Below, piece after piece: positions 26,238 to 34,693 of a DNA stretch of 64,000 nucleotides; the stretch's first letter is position 1, and the number at the start of each line of letters is the position of its first letter. The position numbers and the translations under genes are program-made. Under the pieces are notes generated by a model that saw only the letters and a program-made list of their open reading frames with translations, did no database searches and was not told the origin of the DNA. The DNA lies in assembly GCA_016709995.1 (NCBI GenBank), contig JADJLQ010000002.1:1162124-1226123 (forward strand), in the 5' to 3' direction. This DNA is from Saprospiraceae bacterium. GTDB lineage: Bacteria > Bacteroidota > Bacteroidia > Chitinophagales > Saprospiraceae.

Positions 26238-26732
26238 ATGGAGACGCCTTCCGCTTTAACTCAACTTGTCCTGAATAGCTGGGACTTGCAATTGACCAGA
26301 TTCAATCAGCTACTTCATGCACTAAGTGATGACCGCTTATTACTCCCCATGGCTCCAGGCAGAAGCAGGGGAATATATATACTCGGCCATTTAATCGCAG
26401 TGCATGATCGTATGATCCCCACTTTGTACCTGGGAGAACAAATGTATGGTTCATGGCATGATACTTTTTTAAAAAATCCTGATGATCCTACGGTAGCTAT
26501 GCCCTCTGTCCAGGAATTGAGAGCATATTGGAGCTCTGTCAATCAATTCCTGGAAGAAAAATTCCGCATCCTAAGCCCAGCGGAATGGCTCCAAAAACAC
26601 AGCGCAGTTTCTGAAGAAGATTTTGCCAAAGAGCCTCACAGAAACAAGCTTAATCTCCTGCTCAACAGAACCAACCATTTATCCTACCATCATGGACAAT
26701 TGGTCTTTTTAAAAGAAAAACTGGAATTGTAA
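26238..26732 (+). CDS. DinB-family protein
   Basis: This 164-residue protein is predicted to be a four-helix bundle of the DinB/YfiT type. Metal-binding histidines are seen in YILGHLIAVHDRM and in the C-terminal NHLSYHHGQLVFLKEKL. Relatives include thiol-S-transferases and bacillithiol- or mycothiol-related enzymes, but many are uncharacterised. It is probably cotranscribed with the upstream oxidoreductase (17-bp gap). Confidence 0.8.
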   Translation: METPSALTQLVLNSWDLQLTRFNQLLHALSDDRLLLPMAPGRSRGIYILGHLIAVHDRMIPTLYLGEQMYGSWHDTFLKNPDDPTVAMPSVQELRAYWSSVNQFLEEKFRILSPAEWLQKHSAVSEEDFAKEPHRNKLNLLLNRTNHLSYHHGQLVFLKEKLEL

Positions 26733-26814
26733 AAGACCTTGATTTTAAGCGCTTGTAGGATCTATTTTAATCGATTTAGAGGATTTATTTAAAAAATATT
26801 TGACGCTATTAAAT

Positions 26815-26840
26815 AAATATTTAGATTTGTCTAAATATTT
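26815..26840. promoter_or_regulatory. Palindromic operator, probable DtxR/MntR-family site
   Basis: AAATATTTAGA and TCTAAATATTT form a perfect 11-bp inverted repeat around a 4-base centre TTTG, 135 bp before the Nramp gene. The core TTTAGA...TCTAAA resembles sites of DtxR/MntR-type metal repressors. Placement upstream of a manganese/iron importer supports metal-dependent repression; this is inferred. Confidence 0.55.
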
Positions 26841-26974
26841 TTAAAAGCGTATTCAAATTTGTTGATGAGTTCTATCATTAAGATGTAGAATTCTATCAAT
26901 ATTTAATTATATATTACACTTTAACAATTGATTATATATATTTAATTTCTATATTTAAGTATCTTCAATCTCTT

Positions 26975-27997
26975 ATGTCCGATAAGCACAATTTCGACAA
27001 TTCTTTAAATGAGGTCCATCAAACAGTCGATGTCACGGTGCCCAAAAAAGGTTTAAGAAAGTTTTTGCCTTACATAGGTCCTGCATATTTGGTCAGTGTC
27101 GGCTATATGGATCCAGGCAATTGGGCTACAGACCTCCAGGGTGGAGCCCAGTTTGGATACAAGCTTATTTGGGTCTTATTGATGAGTAATCTGATGGCAC
27201 TCTTGCTGCAGAGTCTGAGTGCAAGGTTAGGCATAGTCCGAAGGAGAGACCTTGCACAAGCCAATAGGGAGACCTATCCCCCTGTGGTCAATTTTTGTCT
27301 TTATGTGCTGGCGGAACTCGCTATAGCGGCCTGCGATCTTGCAGAAGTGCTGGGTATGGCGATTGGTTTGCATTTATTGACCGGTATGTCCATTTTAGCT
27401 GGTGTATGTATTACTGTTGGTGACACTTTCTTACTCTTGCTACTACAACGATATGGTATCCGAAGGATGGAAGCATTCATCATTGTTTTGGTAGCCACTA
27501 TTGGTGCTTCGTTTATTATAGAAATTATATTAGCTCAGCCGGTACTGAGTGATATTGCAGCAGGGTTTATACCTACTCCGCTCCATGGAGAGGCCCTGTA
27601 CATTGCCATCGGGATCATAGGGGCAACCGTAATGCCTCATAACCTATACTTGCATTCAGCTCTGGTGCAGACACGCAAGATTAAAAACGATGAGGCAGGC
27701 ATCAGGCGGGCTTTAAAGTTTAATTTTATTGATACCACCATAGCACTCAACCTAGCTTTTTTTGTCAATGCCGCCATCCTTATTCTGGCAGCCGCTGCTT
27801 TTTATACGACTGGGCAGACTGATGTAGCCAGGATAGAAGAGGCTTACAAATTATTGCCTGCAGCTTTGGGCACTAAAACTGCCCAAATCGTTTTTGCTGT
27901 AGCGCTGATTGCCGCAGGACAAAGCTCCACCATAACAGGTACCCTGGCAGGGCAGATTGTTATGGAAGGTTATTTGCGTTTGCGTATCAACCCCTGA
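26975..27997 (+). CDS. mntH: Nramp divalent metal transporter, N-terminal part (frame-disrupted)
   Basis: The 340 residues cover about the first eight membrane helices of an Nramp/MntH transporter. Helix 1 carries the metal-binding DPGN (GYMDPGNWATDLQGG) and helix 6 the MPHN segment (GATVMPHNLYLHSAL). These proteins import Mn2+ or Fe2+ with protons. The frame stops at TGA 27995 just after GQIVMEGYLRLRINP. The expected continuation, LIRRIITRLIAIVPA, is found in the -1 frame from 27994. One extra C in the C4 run at 27991-27994 would restore a single gene of about 626 codons ending at 28854. A palindromic operator lies upstream. Confidence 0.9.
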   Translation: MSDKHNFDNSLNEVHQTVDVTVPKKGLRKFLPYIGPAYLVSVGYMDPGNWATDLQGGAQFGYKLIWVLLMSNLMALLLQSLSARLGIVRRRDLAQANRETYPPVVNFCLYVLAELAIAACDLAEVLGMAIGLHLLTGMSILAGVCITVGDTFLLLLLQRYGIRRMEAFIIVLVATIGASFIIEIILAQPVLSDIAAGFIPTPLHGEALYIAIGIIGATVMPHNLYLHSALVQTRKIKNDEAGIRRALKFNFIDTTIALNLAFFVNAAILILAAAAFYTTGQTDVARIEEAYKLLPAALGTKTAQIVFAVALIAAGQSSTITGTLAGQIVMEGYLRLRINP

Positions 27998-28071
27998 TCC
28001 GAAGGATTATCACCCGGCTTATTGCCATTGTACCAGCTGTATTAGTCATTCTGATTTATGGCAATGATAAA

Positions 28072-28854
28072 TTGGATGACCTTTTAGTATTCAGCCAGGT
28101 TATATTGAGTATGCAGTTGGGTTTTGCCATGATACCATTGATCCATTTCGTGAGCGATAAAAAAACCATGGGCAGCTTTGCCATCAAACTACCTATTAAA
28201 ATTTTGTCCTGGCTGATTGCTACTGTTTTAGTCCTGCTGAATCTGAAATTATTATATGAAGAGATTACTATCATCCTGATGTCGGACCCTTCAGTATGGA
28301 TAAAGCTACTCATTGGCGTCGGTGTCCTTGCTTTTGCTGCTTTGTTTATTATCATGACCGTGTATCCATTGATTAATAAAAGGAAAACCCAAACGGAAGT
28401 TTTGGTGCACATGAAAAACAAGCCTTTGATCATAGATCTTGTGTCGCCTCCACAGAAAATAGCTATTGCGCTGGACTTTGGTGATCGCGATGAAAAAGCC
28501 ATTGCTTATGCGTTGGCCCAGGGAAGAAAGGAGGCACACTATTTTTTATTGCATATTGTTGAGACTCCCACAGCCACCTTCCTGGGCTCCTCGACAGATG
28601 ACTATGAAACCCGGGATGACAAAAAACGTATAGAACTCTATGTAGCGCAATTAATTTCCCTGGGATATCAGGCAAGTAGTCGAATAGGATATAAAAACCG
28701 GGTTGAGGAGATTGTCAGGCTCGTGACAGAAGAAAATGCAGACTTACTCGTTATGGGTGCCCATCAACATCGGGGACTCAAAGATGTCTTGTATGGGGAG
28801 ACTGTTGACAAAGTGAGGCATAGAATGTCGATTCCGGTTTTAATCGTCAATTAA
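28072..28854 (+). CDS. Nramp C-terminal helices fused to a universal stress protein (Usp) domain (rest of frame-disrupted gene)
   Basis: This frame is open from 27994, where it continues the Nramp sequence; the first in-frame start codon is at 28072. It encodes the last Nramp helices (LLVFSQVILSMQLGFAMIPL, then two further hydrophobic segments). A cytoplasmic Usp domain of about 145 residues begins at KIAIALDFGDRDEKAI and ends with the ATP-type loop VMGAHQHRGLKDVLYGETVDKVRHRMSIPVLIVN. An Nramp-Usp fusion is known in Bacteroidota, so the two frames are best read as one gene. As sequenced, this part alone would not make a transporter. Confidence 0.85.
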   Translation: MDDLLVFSQVILSMQLGFAMIPLIHFVSDKKTMGSFAIKLPIKILSWLIATVLVLLNLKLLYEEITIILMSDPSVWIKLLIGVGVLAFAALFIIMTVYPLINKRKTQTEVLVHMKNKPLIIDLVSPPQKIAIALDFGDRDEKAIAYALAQGRKEAHYFLLHIVETPTATFLGSSTDDYETRDDKKRIELYVAQLISLGYQASSRIGYKNRVEEIVRLVTEENADLLVMGAHQHRGLKDVLYGETVDKVRHRMSIPVLIVN

Positions 28855-28867
28855 TATCCATGAGTAC

Positions 28868-29740
28868 TCACTCGAGAGGGGCTACCCCCAACATATATCC
28901 TTTTCCATGGACGCTGATTAATTTTAGATTTTCATCCAACGACAGTTTTTTTCTCAGTTTGGAGACAAATACATCAAGGCTTCGCCCTACGATCACTCCC
29001 TGATCTTCCCATATGGTTTTGAGTAAATAATTTCTCTCCAGCAATTGATTGGGCGATTGAATAAATAATTGCAGTAGTTCATATTCTTTACCGGATAGAA
29101 GAATTTTTTCGTCCTGGTAAAAAAGGCATTGCTGTCGCGAGTCTATCTTAAACTTTCCAAACGTGGCCATAGCACCATGGTCTGTCGGGGATTCATTCTT
29201 TGGTGGTAACCTTTTTTTGAAATAGAGGAATCCAATCAAAAACAAAGTTGGTAAAATAATTGCGGTCGCCTGCCATCCCTTTGAAGCAGCTGGTGTGAGA
29301 AATTTTATGCTCATGAAGTAACAAGCGGTAGGTAGCTTTCTGCCTATGCAGGGTATTAAATTATTATTTTCATTGACAGCTATGGAAAAGCTATATACAA
29401 TGTCCTGATTGCTACATTCCATGACCTGTAAAAGGTAGGAACTATTGGTCAAAGAGTCATCCAAATATTTTCTAACGATATCGACAATGGAATCAGGCGT
29501 AAATGCCAATTCGTTTTCAAATCGAATCAAATATTCAGACGCTGATTTTTTTTCAATAGGCATGACCCTGGAACTATCATCCCCGATGGCGGACAATATA
29601 TCGTGTCCGATACTGCGGAGCCTGACCTCCATAACCCCATTGTGGCCTTCCGGATTAGCCTTATTGATGCCAATCCAAGCAATTCCTGCTCCCCAAAGCA
29701 GGATCAGTATGATATTGAAAAATTTAGTTTGAAATAACAA
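28868..29740 (-). CDS. Membrane-anchored winged-helix transcriptional regulator
   Basis: This 290-residue protein has an N-terminal helix (IILILLWGAGIAWIGI), an extracytoplasmic region of about 130 residues, and a second helix (ATAIILPTLFLIGFLYF, about 162-178). An OmpR/PhoB-type winged helix at the C-terminus (about 195-288) includes KILLSGKEYELLQLF, NYLLKTIWEDQG and VSKLRKKLSLDENLKLISVHGKGYML. There is no receiver domain. The layout suggests a one-component sensor: the loop outside the inner membrane senses a signal and the wing domain binds DNA in place. It is convergent with the Nramp gene, 13 bp apart. Its target is unknown. Confidence 0.82.
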   Translation of the reverse strand: MLFQTKFFNIILILLWGAGIAWIGINKANPEGHNGVMEVRLRSIGHDILSAIGDDSSRVMPIEKKSASEYLIRFENELAFTPDSIVDIVRKYLDDSLTNSSYLLQVMECSNQDIVYSFSIAVNENNNLIPCIGRKLPTACYFMSIKFLTPAASKGWQATAIILPTLFLIGFLYFKKRLPPKNESPTDHGAMATFGKFKIDSRQQCLFYQDEKILLSGKEYELLQLFIQSPNQLLERNYLLKTIWEDQGVIVGRSLDVFVSKLRKKLSLDENLKLISVHGKGYMLGVAPLE

Positions 29741-29882
29741 ATTAGGGGCAAAGCTAAGCGCAATACCACCAAAAATGGGTGGCTTTACAATAATTTACAA
29801 TTTTTTTACCAATGGACTATTCAGTTATTACAGTTTTACCCTTTTCTCCTATTAAAAATTATGGAGTGAAACGAGACAACGA

Positions 29883-29930
29883 GACCTGGAAGGTTTACAT
29901 ACCGGTAACCTATATTAAACCTTCCAGGTC
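29883..29930. repeat. Perfect 15-bp inverted repeat (hairpin element)
   Basis: GACCTGGAAGGTTTA at 29883-29897 is matched by TAAACCTTCCAGGTC at 29916-29930 around an 18-base loop that itself contains ACCGGT. There is no T tract. Elements with this ACCTGGAAGGT theme recur in intergenic regions of Bacteroidota genomes. Confidence 0.7.
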
Positions 29931-29987
29931 TTGTTCGCGCAAGAAAACCATTCCTGACTTGGCAGACAGGCTTCCAGATCTTGTTCG
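29921..29987. repeat. 17-bp direct repeat with one mismatch
   Basis: CTTCCAGGTCTTGTTCG at 29921-29937 recurs as CTTCCAGATCTTGTTCG at 29971-29987, 50 bp apart. The first copy overlaps the right arm of the hairpin. It looks like a decayed second unit of the same element. Confidence 0.6.
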
Positions 29988-30029
29988 ATCATTGTTGGAA
30001 TTTTTAAACTCCAACTCGTATTTTTGACT

Positions 30030-30569
30030 ATGCCCGAATTTGACCTCCAACCTACCCTTGAAAATCAATTCGTAAAAATCCGGCCACTTCAGTCAGATGA
30101 TTTCGAGTTGTTGTACACGGTGGCTTCAGATCCTTTGCTGTGGGAACAACACCCTAACAAAGAAAGATATCAGCGAGCGGTATTTGAGAATTTTTTTAAA
30201 GGAGCTTTAGAGTCTAAAGGAGCATTTGTCATATATGATGCAGATACCGGAGCTGTGATCGGCAGTTCAAGATATTATGATTATGATCCTGCCACTAGCT
30301 CCGTGTTGATCGGTTATACCTTTATTTCAAGAGATCATTGGGGCAGTACTTACAACCAGGCTCTCAAAAAATTGATGGTGGAATATGCTTTAGAATTTGT
30401 AGATCAGGTCTATTTTCATATCGGAGCTTTCAATATTCGGTCGCAACGGGCGATTGAAAAATTTGGCGCTGTAAAACAGAGAGAAATCCCTGTAGAATAC
30501 TATGGCGAACAAAGTCAACCTAATTTTGAGTATAAAATAGATAAAAAAACCTGGACTTCAAAAAGTTAG
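30030..30569 (+). CDS. GNAT family N-acetyltransferase (RimJ/RimL type)
   Basis: The ATG at 30030 gives 179 residues; the TTG at 30024 is not preferred. The N-terminus (VKIRPLQSDDFELLY) and the coenzyme A region (GYTFISRDHWGSTYNQALKKLMVEYAL) fit the RimJ/RimL group. HIGAFNIRSQRAIEKFGAVKQRE is the usual C-terminal 'N-x-x-S-x-x-x-x-E-K-x-G' segment. It transfers an acetyl group to an amine, target unknown. It lies alone between the repeat element and the superoxide dismutase gene. Confidence 0.85.
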   Translation: MPEFDLQPTLENQFVKIRPLQSDDFELLYTVASDPLLWEQHPNKERYQRAVFENFFKGALESKGAFVIYDADTGAVIGSSRYYDYDPATSSVLIGYTFISRDHWGSTYNQALKKLMVEYALEFVDQVYFHIGAFNIRSQRAIEKFGAVKQREIPVEYYGEQSQPNFEYKIDKKTWTSKS

Positions 30570-30645
30570 CTCTTGGCTTCATATTTTATTATTTCTGTCG
30601 CTGGTAGAGATTCCCTGTAATTTGTACGCTTAAATTTAATTTGTC

Positions 30646-31365
30646 ATGAATCGAAAAGAATTTTTAAGGTCATCTGCTATTTTGGGCGGAGCCACCATCT
30701 TGCCCGCTGAAAGTGTATTTACAGAAAGTCTTAAAAAGTCAGGCATGGATCGCCTCACGGATGTTAATGGCAATTTTGCTTTGCAACCCTTACCCTATAA
30801 CGAGAATTTTTTAGAGCCACATATGGATCAGGAGACCTTGCACCTTCATTATACTTTTCATCATGGGGATGCAGCAAAAGCAGCCAATAAAGATCTGCAA
30901 ATGGTGCAAAAGGCGCTGGATGAAGGCCAGCTCGATACCGTAGATTATTGGACAAAAAAATTAGCTTATCATCTTTCTTCTCATATACTTCATACCATAT
31001 TTTGGACCAACCTGACCAATAAAAAAACAGATCCTCAAGGTGACCTGCTCAAACAAATAGAAAAAGATTTTGGTACCTACGACAAGCTTAAATCACTTAT
31101 TGCTAAAACAGCTAAGGGTGTTGATGGCAATGGTTGGGGTATAGTTGGTTATCATCCTTCTACAACCAAATTGACAGTGATGCAATGTGAAAACCACGAA
31201 AAACTCACCCAGTGGGGTGTAATACCAATACTCGTCATCGATGTGTGGGAACATTCTTATTATCTCAAATATCGCAACCGAAGGGCTGAGTTTGTGGACA
31301 ATTTATTTGGTATCATCAATTGGGACAATGTGGCCCAGCGGATGGACCTGGCAAAAAAAATATAA
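30646..31365 (+). CDS. Fe/Mn superoxide dismutase with N-terminal export-like leader
   Basis: This 239-residue protein contains the Fe/Mn SOD fold from about residue 42 (ALQPLPYNENFLEPHMD). The metal ligands fit HLHYTFHH (His), LSSHILHTIFW (His) and VIDVWEHSYYL (Asp and His). It removes superoxide; the metal cannot be chosen by eye. The first 35 residues form an unusual leader NRKEFLRSSAILGGATILP that resembles a Tat signal but has Arg-Lys in place of Arg-Arg. It may therefore act in the periplasm. Confidence 0.92.
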   Translation: MNRKEFLRSSAILGGATILPAESVFTESLKKSGMDRLTDVNGNFALQPLPYNENFLEPHMDQETLHLHYTFHHGDAAKAANKDLQMVQKALDEGQLDTVDYWTKKLAYHLSSHILHTIFWTNLTNKKTDPQGDLLKQIEKDFGTYDKLKSLIAKTAKGVDGNGWGIVGYHPSTTKLTVMQCENHEKLTQWGVIPILVIDVWEHSYYLKYRNRRAEFVDNLFGIINWDNVAQRMDLAKKI

Positions 31366-31445
31366 ACTGCCGTTGTATTGCCCCCGAAGGGCCGGCTTCT
31401 AATGTCTCGTCCAACAAATCGGTCAATCAAATGCGCCAATATTGT

Positions 31446-31910
31446 TTATTGTTTTGACCAATAAGCAACTCTCGATGGTACAGTTTCTGCAGCTTGATTA
31501 AAAGTAAAAAGAACCTTCCGAAAGCTCGGGACACTCCATTTTGCCCTGACATTATTGCTAAATCCATAGGCTTCAGTAGGTAGCCCGACTACATTGCGAT
31601 CGATTACCCCATTTTGATTTTCATCCAGATAGAGGGCCGCAGCATACTCACCGAATGCGACTTGCTTCAATCGGACTTCTGCGGTGCCATCGGGCCTGAT
31701 ATAAGCACTATCTGCCCTGGCCCATCCGTTTTCACTTAAAAACTGTTTGTCATCATTGTATAGTACCACTCTGAGTAACCCTTTTGTAGAGGGCAGGTTA
31801 GAAAAAGTATATACTAAATCACCAAAACCAAAAACTTCATTAACAGGTTTGCCTGGATCAGATAATAAAAAATAGGATGCAATTTTGAAAGAAAAGAATA
31901 ATAAATACAT
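31446..31910 (-). CDS. Secreted DUF2141 protein
   Basis: The frame extends to 32060, but the ATG at 31908-31910 gives a plausible signal peptide (YLLFFSFKIASYFLLS) before the conserved domain, and 154 residues in all. DUF2141 marks are LVYTFSNLPSTKGLLRVVLYNDDKQFL, FGEYAAALYLDENQNGVID, and GLPTEAYGFSNNVRAKWSVPSF. These are small extracytoplasmic beta-sandwich proteins with no known activity. It is divergent from the phosphatase gene. Confidence 0.78.
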   Translation of the reverse strand: MYLLFFSFKIASYFLLSDPGKPVNEVFGFGDLVYTFSNLPSTKGLLRVVLYNDDKQFLSENGWARADSAYIRPDGTAEVRLKQVAFGEYAAALYLDENQNGVIDRNVVGLPTEAYGFSNNVRAKWSVPSFRKVLFTFNQAAETVPSRVAYWSKQ

Positions 31911-32077
31911 GGATATTATTAGTTGTAGACCTGCAATGTACCCGAATTCCAGGTTGCTATGGGCTACAAAATCGTTGAACGCAGCTTGTTCAGCGTTAAA
32001 TAAATCAAAAGGGCAGCTAAGCACGATTTTTTTGAAAATCTGCTTTTCTCTTAGGTGCATTATTACTAAACTTGTTC

Positions 32078-32686
32078 ATGTATTTTGATTTAAGACTCCC
32101 TGTTCAGCTTTGCGTTGGTCAATTTGATGCTATTCCCCTTGCTAGAAAAACGATTTTGTCTCATCTGGCAGATTATATTCGTCAAAAATACAAAAGGGAA
32201 GAGGTTATACATTTAAATTATATCTGTACGCACAATTCTCGCCGAAGTCATTTTGGCCAGGTAGCAGGTGCTTTGGCTGCACATTATTATGCTATAGATC
32301 AGGTATTTACTTATTCAGGTGGCACAGAAACTACAGCGGTCAATCCTCAGGCTATTGCAGCCCTTAACCAATTTGGGTTCAAAGTAGAACAGCTGGATTA
32401 CACTTTAAATCCAAAATACAAAGTGAGTTTTGGACCCTCCAATTTTAGTATTTGTTTTTCAAAAGTATATGATGATGTTATAAATCCAAAGGTCAGTTTT
32501 GCCGCGATCATGACTTGTGGTGATGCTGACGCAAACTGCCCTTACATACCTGGAGCAGATCATCGTTTTACAACCACTTATGAAGACCCCAAACTATCTG
32601 ATGGTACCCAAGATGCATCCAGGATTTATTTGGAGAGGTTTAAGCAGATCTTGACTGAAAATTTGTTCGTTTGCTCCCTAGTTTGA
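32078..32686 (+). CDS. Low-molecular-weight tyrosine phosphatase / arsenate reductase-like protein (Bacteroidota type)
   Basis: The ATG at 32078 gives 202 residues. The catalytic loop is YICTHNSRRSHFGQ, a Cys-x5-Arg-Ser P-loop as in low-molecular-weight phosphatases but with the Bacteroidota-type CTHNSRRS sequence. YSGGTETTAVNPQAIAALNQFGF matches the family's middle region, and CGDADANCPYIPGADHRF the C-terminal region with its Asp. It could be a protein-tyrosine phosphatase or a thiol-dependent arsenate reductase; sequence does not separate these. No arsenic genes are adjacent. Confidence 0.8.
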   Translation: MYFDLRLPVQLCVGQFDAIPLARKTILSHLADYIRQKYKREEVIHLNYICTHNSRRSHFGQVAGALAAHYYAIDQVFTYSGGTETTAVNPQAIAALNQFGFKVEQLDYTLNPKYKVSFGPSNFSICFSKVYDDVINPKVSFAAIMTCGDADANCPYIPGADHRFTTTYEDPKLSDGTQDASRIYLERFKQILTENLFVCSLV

Positions 32687-32830
32687 GATGGTATTGTGGT
32701 TTTGTTTGTTTGGCTATGAGTCATCTATGTATTAGCTTTAGGATTTAGAAGTGCAACCATATATTTTGACCACATTCAATACATTCTCAGCGTGAAAATA
32801 AACGTTTAATTTTTGTAAACTTATCATTCA

Positions 32831-34141
32831 ATGAGCGATTCACTGCATTCAAAAAAATCACTTTTTACTGAAGAAAACAGTCAAAATAAAAAAACAAATC
32901 TGGAAAGGTCTGAATCCCGGATTTTTCAAGTCGAGGCGGTACGAAAAGATTTTCCTGTACTTCGGCAGACGGTCAATGGCAAACCTTTAGTATGGTTGGA
33001 CAATGCAGCGACCACTCAAAAACCCCAATCCGTTATTGACAGTATATCAGACTTTTACGAAAATTATAATTCCAATATACATAGAGGAGCACATACACTT
33101 GCCGCACATGCTACGGAGGCTTATGAAAATGCCCGGGAAAAAGTACGACGACTGATCAATGCAAGCTCCAAAGATGAAATCATCTATATCCGGGGCACTA
33201 CCGAAGGTATCAACTTGATCTCCAATACTTTTGGTAAACAGCAGGTGGGCCGGGGAGATGAGATCATCGTCAGTGAATTGGAACATCACGCCAATATTGT
33301 GCCCTGGCAAATGTTGGCTCAGGATAAAGGGGCTTCTTTGCGCGTGATCCCGATCGATTCTCATGGTGATATCATGATGGAGGAATACCAAAAGCTGTTT
33401 AATCACAAGACCAGGATAGTCGCTATTGGACAAGTATCCAATGCCATTGGCACTGTGCTCCCAATGGCCGAAATGATCGATACGGCACATCGACACGGAG
33501 TGCCGGTCATGGTTGACGGCGCTCAGTCTGTACAGCATATGCCCATAGATGTACAGGCACTCGACGCTGATTTTTTTGTTTTTTCAGGTCATAAAATATT
33601 TGCTCCTACGGGTATTGGGATTGTATATGGCAAAAAACATATTTTGGATGATATGCCCCCGTGGCAAGGCGGTGGTAATATGATTGACAGGGTTACTTTT
33701 GAAGAAACCACCTACAAACCTGTTCCTGCCAAATTTGAGGCCGGCACGCCTAATATTGGAGATGCTATAGGCTTGGGTGCTGCGGTAGATTATATTATGA
33801 AGATCGGTCTTGAGAACATTCAGAGATATGAAACAGATTTGATGCAGTATATGGTCGATAAATTAATCGACATTCCCGGCCTTCATATCATCGGACACCC
33901 TACTCATCGCGCAGGTGCCTTATCTTTTGTAATGGACAAAATTCGAACTATTTCAATGGGGCAAATGCTGAATCGGGAAGGTATTGCTGTTAGGTCCGGC
34001 CACCACTGTGCCCAGCCTGCTTTGAGACATTTTGGTTATGAGAGTAGTGTGCGACCCTCTTTAGCTTTTTACAATACATATGATGATATCGACAGGTTGC
34101 GGGAGGCCATCTTGAAAATAAGTAGGTCGCCAAAAGCTTGA
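32831..34141 (+). CDS. sufS: Cysteine desulfurase, SufS type
   Basis: This 436-residue PLP enzyme has the SufS order: VWLDNAATTQKPQSVID, SNIHRGAHTLA, TEGINLI, ELEHHANIVPWQ, VDGAQSVQHM and the PLP lysine in FSGHKIFAPTGIG. RSGHHCAQPALRHFG carries the persulfide Cys. It releases sulfur from cysteine for Fe-S clusters. An N-terminal extension of about 35 polar residues precedes the conserved EAVRKDFPVL. No sufBCD genes are nearby, so it is detached from the usual operon. Confidence 0.93.
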   Translation: MSDSLHSKKSLFTEENSQNKKTNLERSESRIFQVEAVRKDFPVLRQTVNGKPLVWLDNAATTQKPQSVIDSISDFYENYNSNIHRGAHTLAAHATEAYENAREKVRRLINASSKDEIIYIRGTTEGINLISNTFGKQQVGRGDEIIVSELEHHANIVPWQMLAQDKGASLRVIPIDSHGDIMMEEYQKLFNHKTRIVAIGQVSNAIGTVLPMAEMIDTAHRHGVPVMVDGAQSVQHMPIDVQALDADFFVFSGHKIFAPTGIGIVYGKKHILDDMPPWQGGGNMIDRVTFEETTYKPVPAKFEAGTPNIGDAIGLGAAVDYIMKIGLENIQRYETDLMQYMVDKLIDIPGLHIIGHPTHRAGALSFVMDKIRTISMGQMLNREGIAVRSGHHCAQPALRHFGYESSVRPSLAFYNTYDDIDRLREAILKISRSPKA

Positions 34142-34281
34142 CCACCTCCCATAAATTCAGCCAAACCTTTTTTGAAAAGTAGACTTCGGAATAAATTAAT
34201 ATTATAATTGTCCTATCTCGTCAAACTCATTTGATATAGGTATACAATCATATATTCAAATCACTTTTAAAACTTAATGTA

Positions 34282-34635
34282 ATGGATGAATTTTTATTGA
34301 TTATGCGGCATGAGGATGGTAGCAAGATAGCTTCACCTGAGCAAATGCAAGCATGGATGAAACAGACTATGGACTGGATCTCAACGATTGCGGCCCAAAA
34401 CAAATTTGTAGGTGGTACAGGATTGCCGATGCAGGATGCGTGCGTGGTCAAATCGAACAAAATGGTGACCAATGGTCCGTTTGGTGATATTAAGGAGACT
34501 ATCGGCGGTTTTATCAAAGTTCGGGCGGAGACGATGGAGGAAGCAGTCGGGTTTGCCATGGGATGCCCTGTGCTACAAGGGGAAGGAAATTCAGTTGAAG
34601 TAAGGAAAATTGCTCAGGATCATGGTAATAGCTGA
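34282..34635 (+). CDS. YCII-related (DGPF-type) protein, ECF42 sigma partner
   Basis: This 117-residue protein shows the DGPF/YCII pattern: EFLLIMRHEDG, MQAWMKQTMDWISTIAAQNKFVGGTGL, VTNGPFGDIKETIGGFIKVRAETMEEAVGFAMGCPVL. In this family the name-giving segment DGPF appears here as NGPFGD. Such genes often precede ECF42 sigma factor genes, as here (58 bp before the sigma gene). It is probably a regulator or target of that sigma factor; the biochemical role is unknown. Confidence 0.85.
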   Translation: MDEFLLIMRHEDGSKIASPEQMQAWMKQTMDWISTIAAQNKFVGGTGLPMQDACVVKSNKMVTNGPFGDIKETIGGFIKVRAETMEEAVGFAMGCPVLQGEGNSVEVRKIAQDHGNS

Positions 34636-34693
34636 TTTCGTTTTGATCCAAAAAAAATCAAACCTGTAGTGAAGCAGGGAATACTTCCAATCA

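Noticed and set aside
27991..27997. Programmed frameshifting at CCC TGA in the Nramp gene
   Set aside because: The required shift is -1, whereas CCC TGA is better known for +1 slippage. No downstream structure is evident, and three other genes show the same kind of homopolymer deficit.
29812..30027. A 71-codon frame between the winged-helix regulator and the acetyltransferase
   Set aside because: It runs across the inverted repeat and imperfect direct repeat, has no recognisable motif, and most of it is explained by the repeat element.
31366..31445. GCCC-CCGAA-GGGC hairpin after the superoxide dismutase gene
   Set aside because: The stem has only four pairs and no T tract follows.
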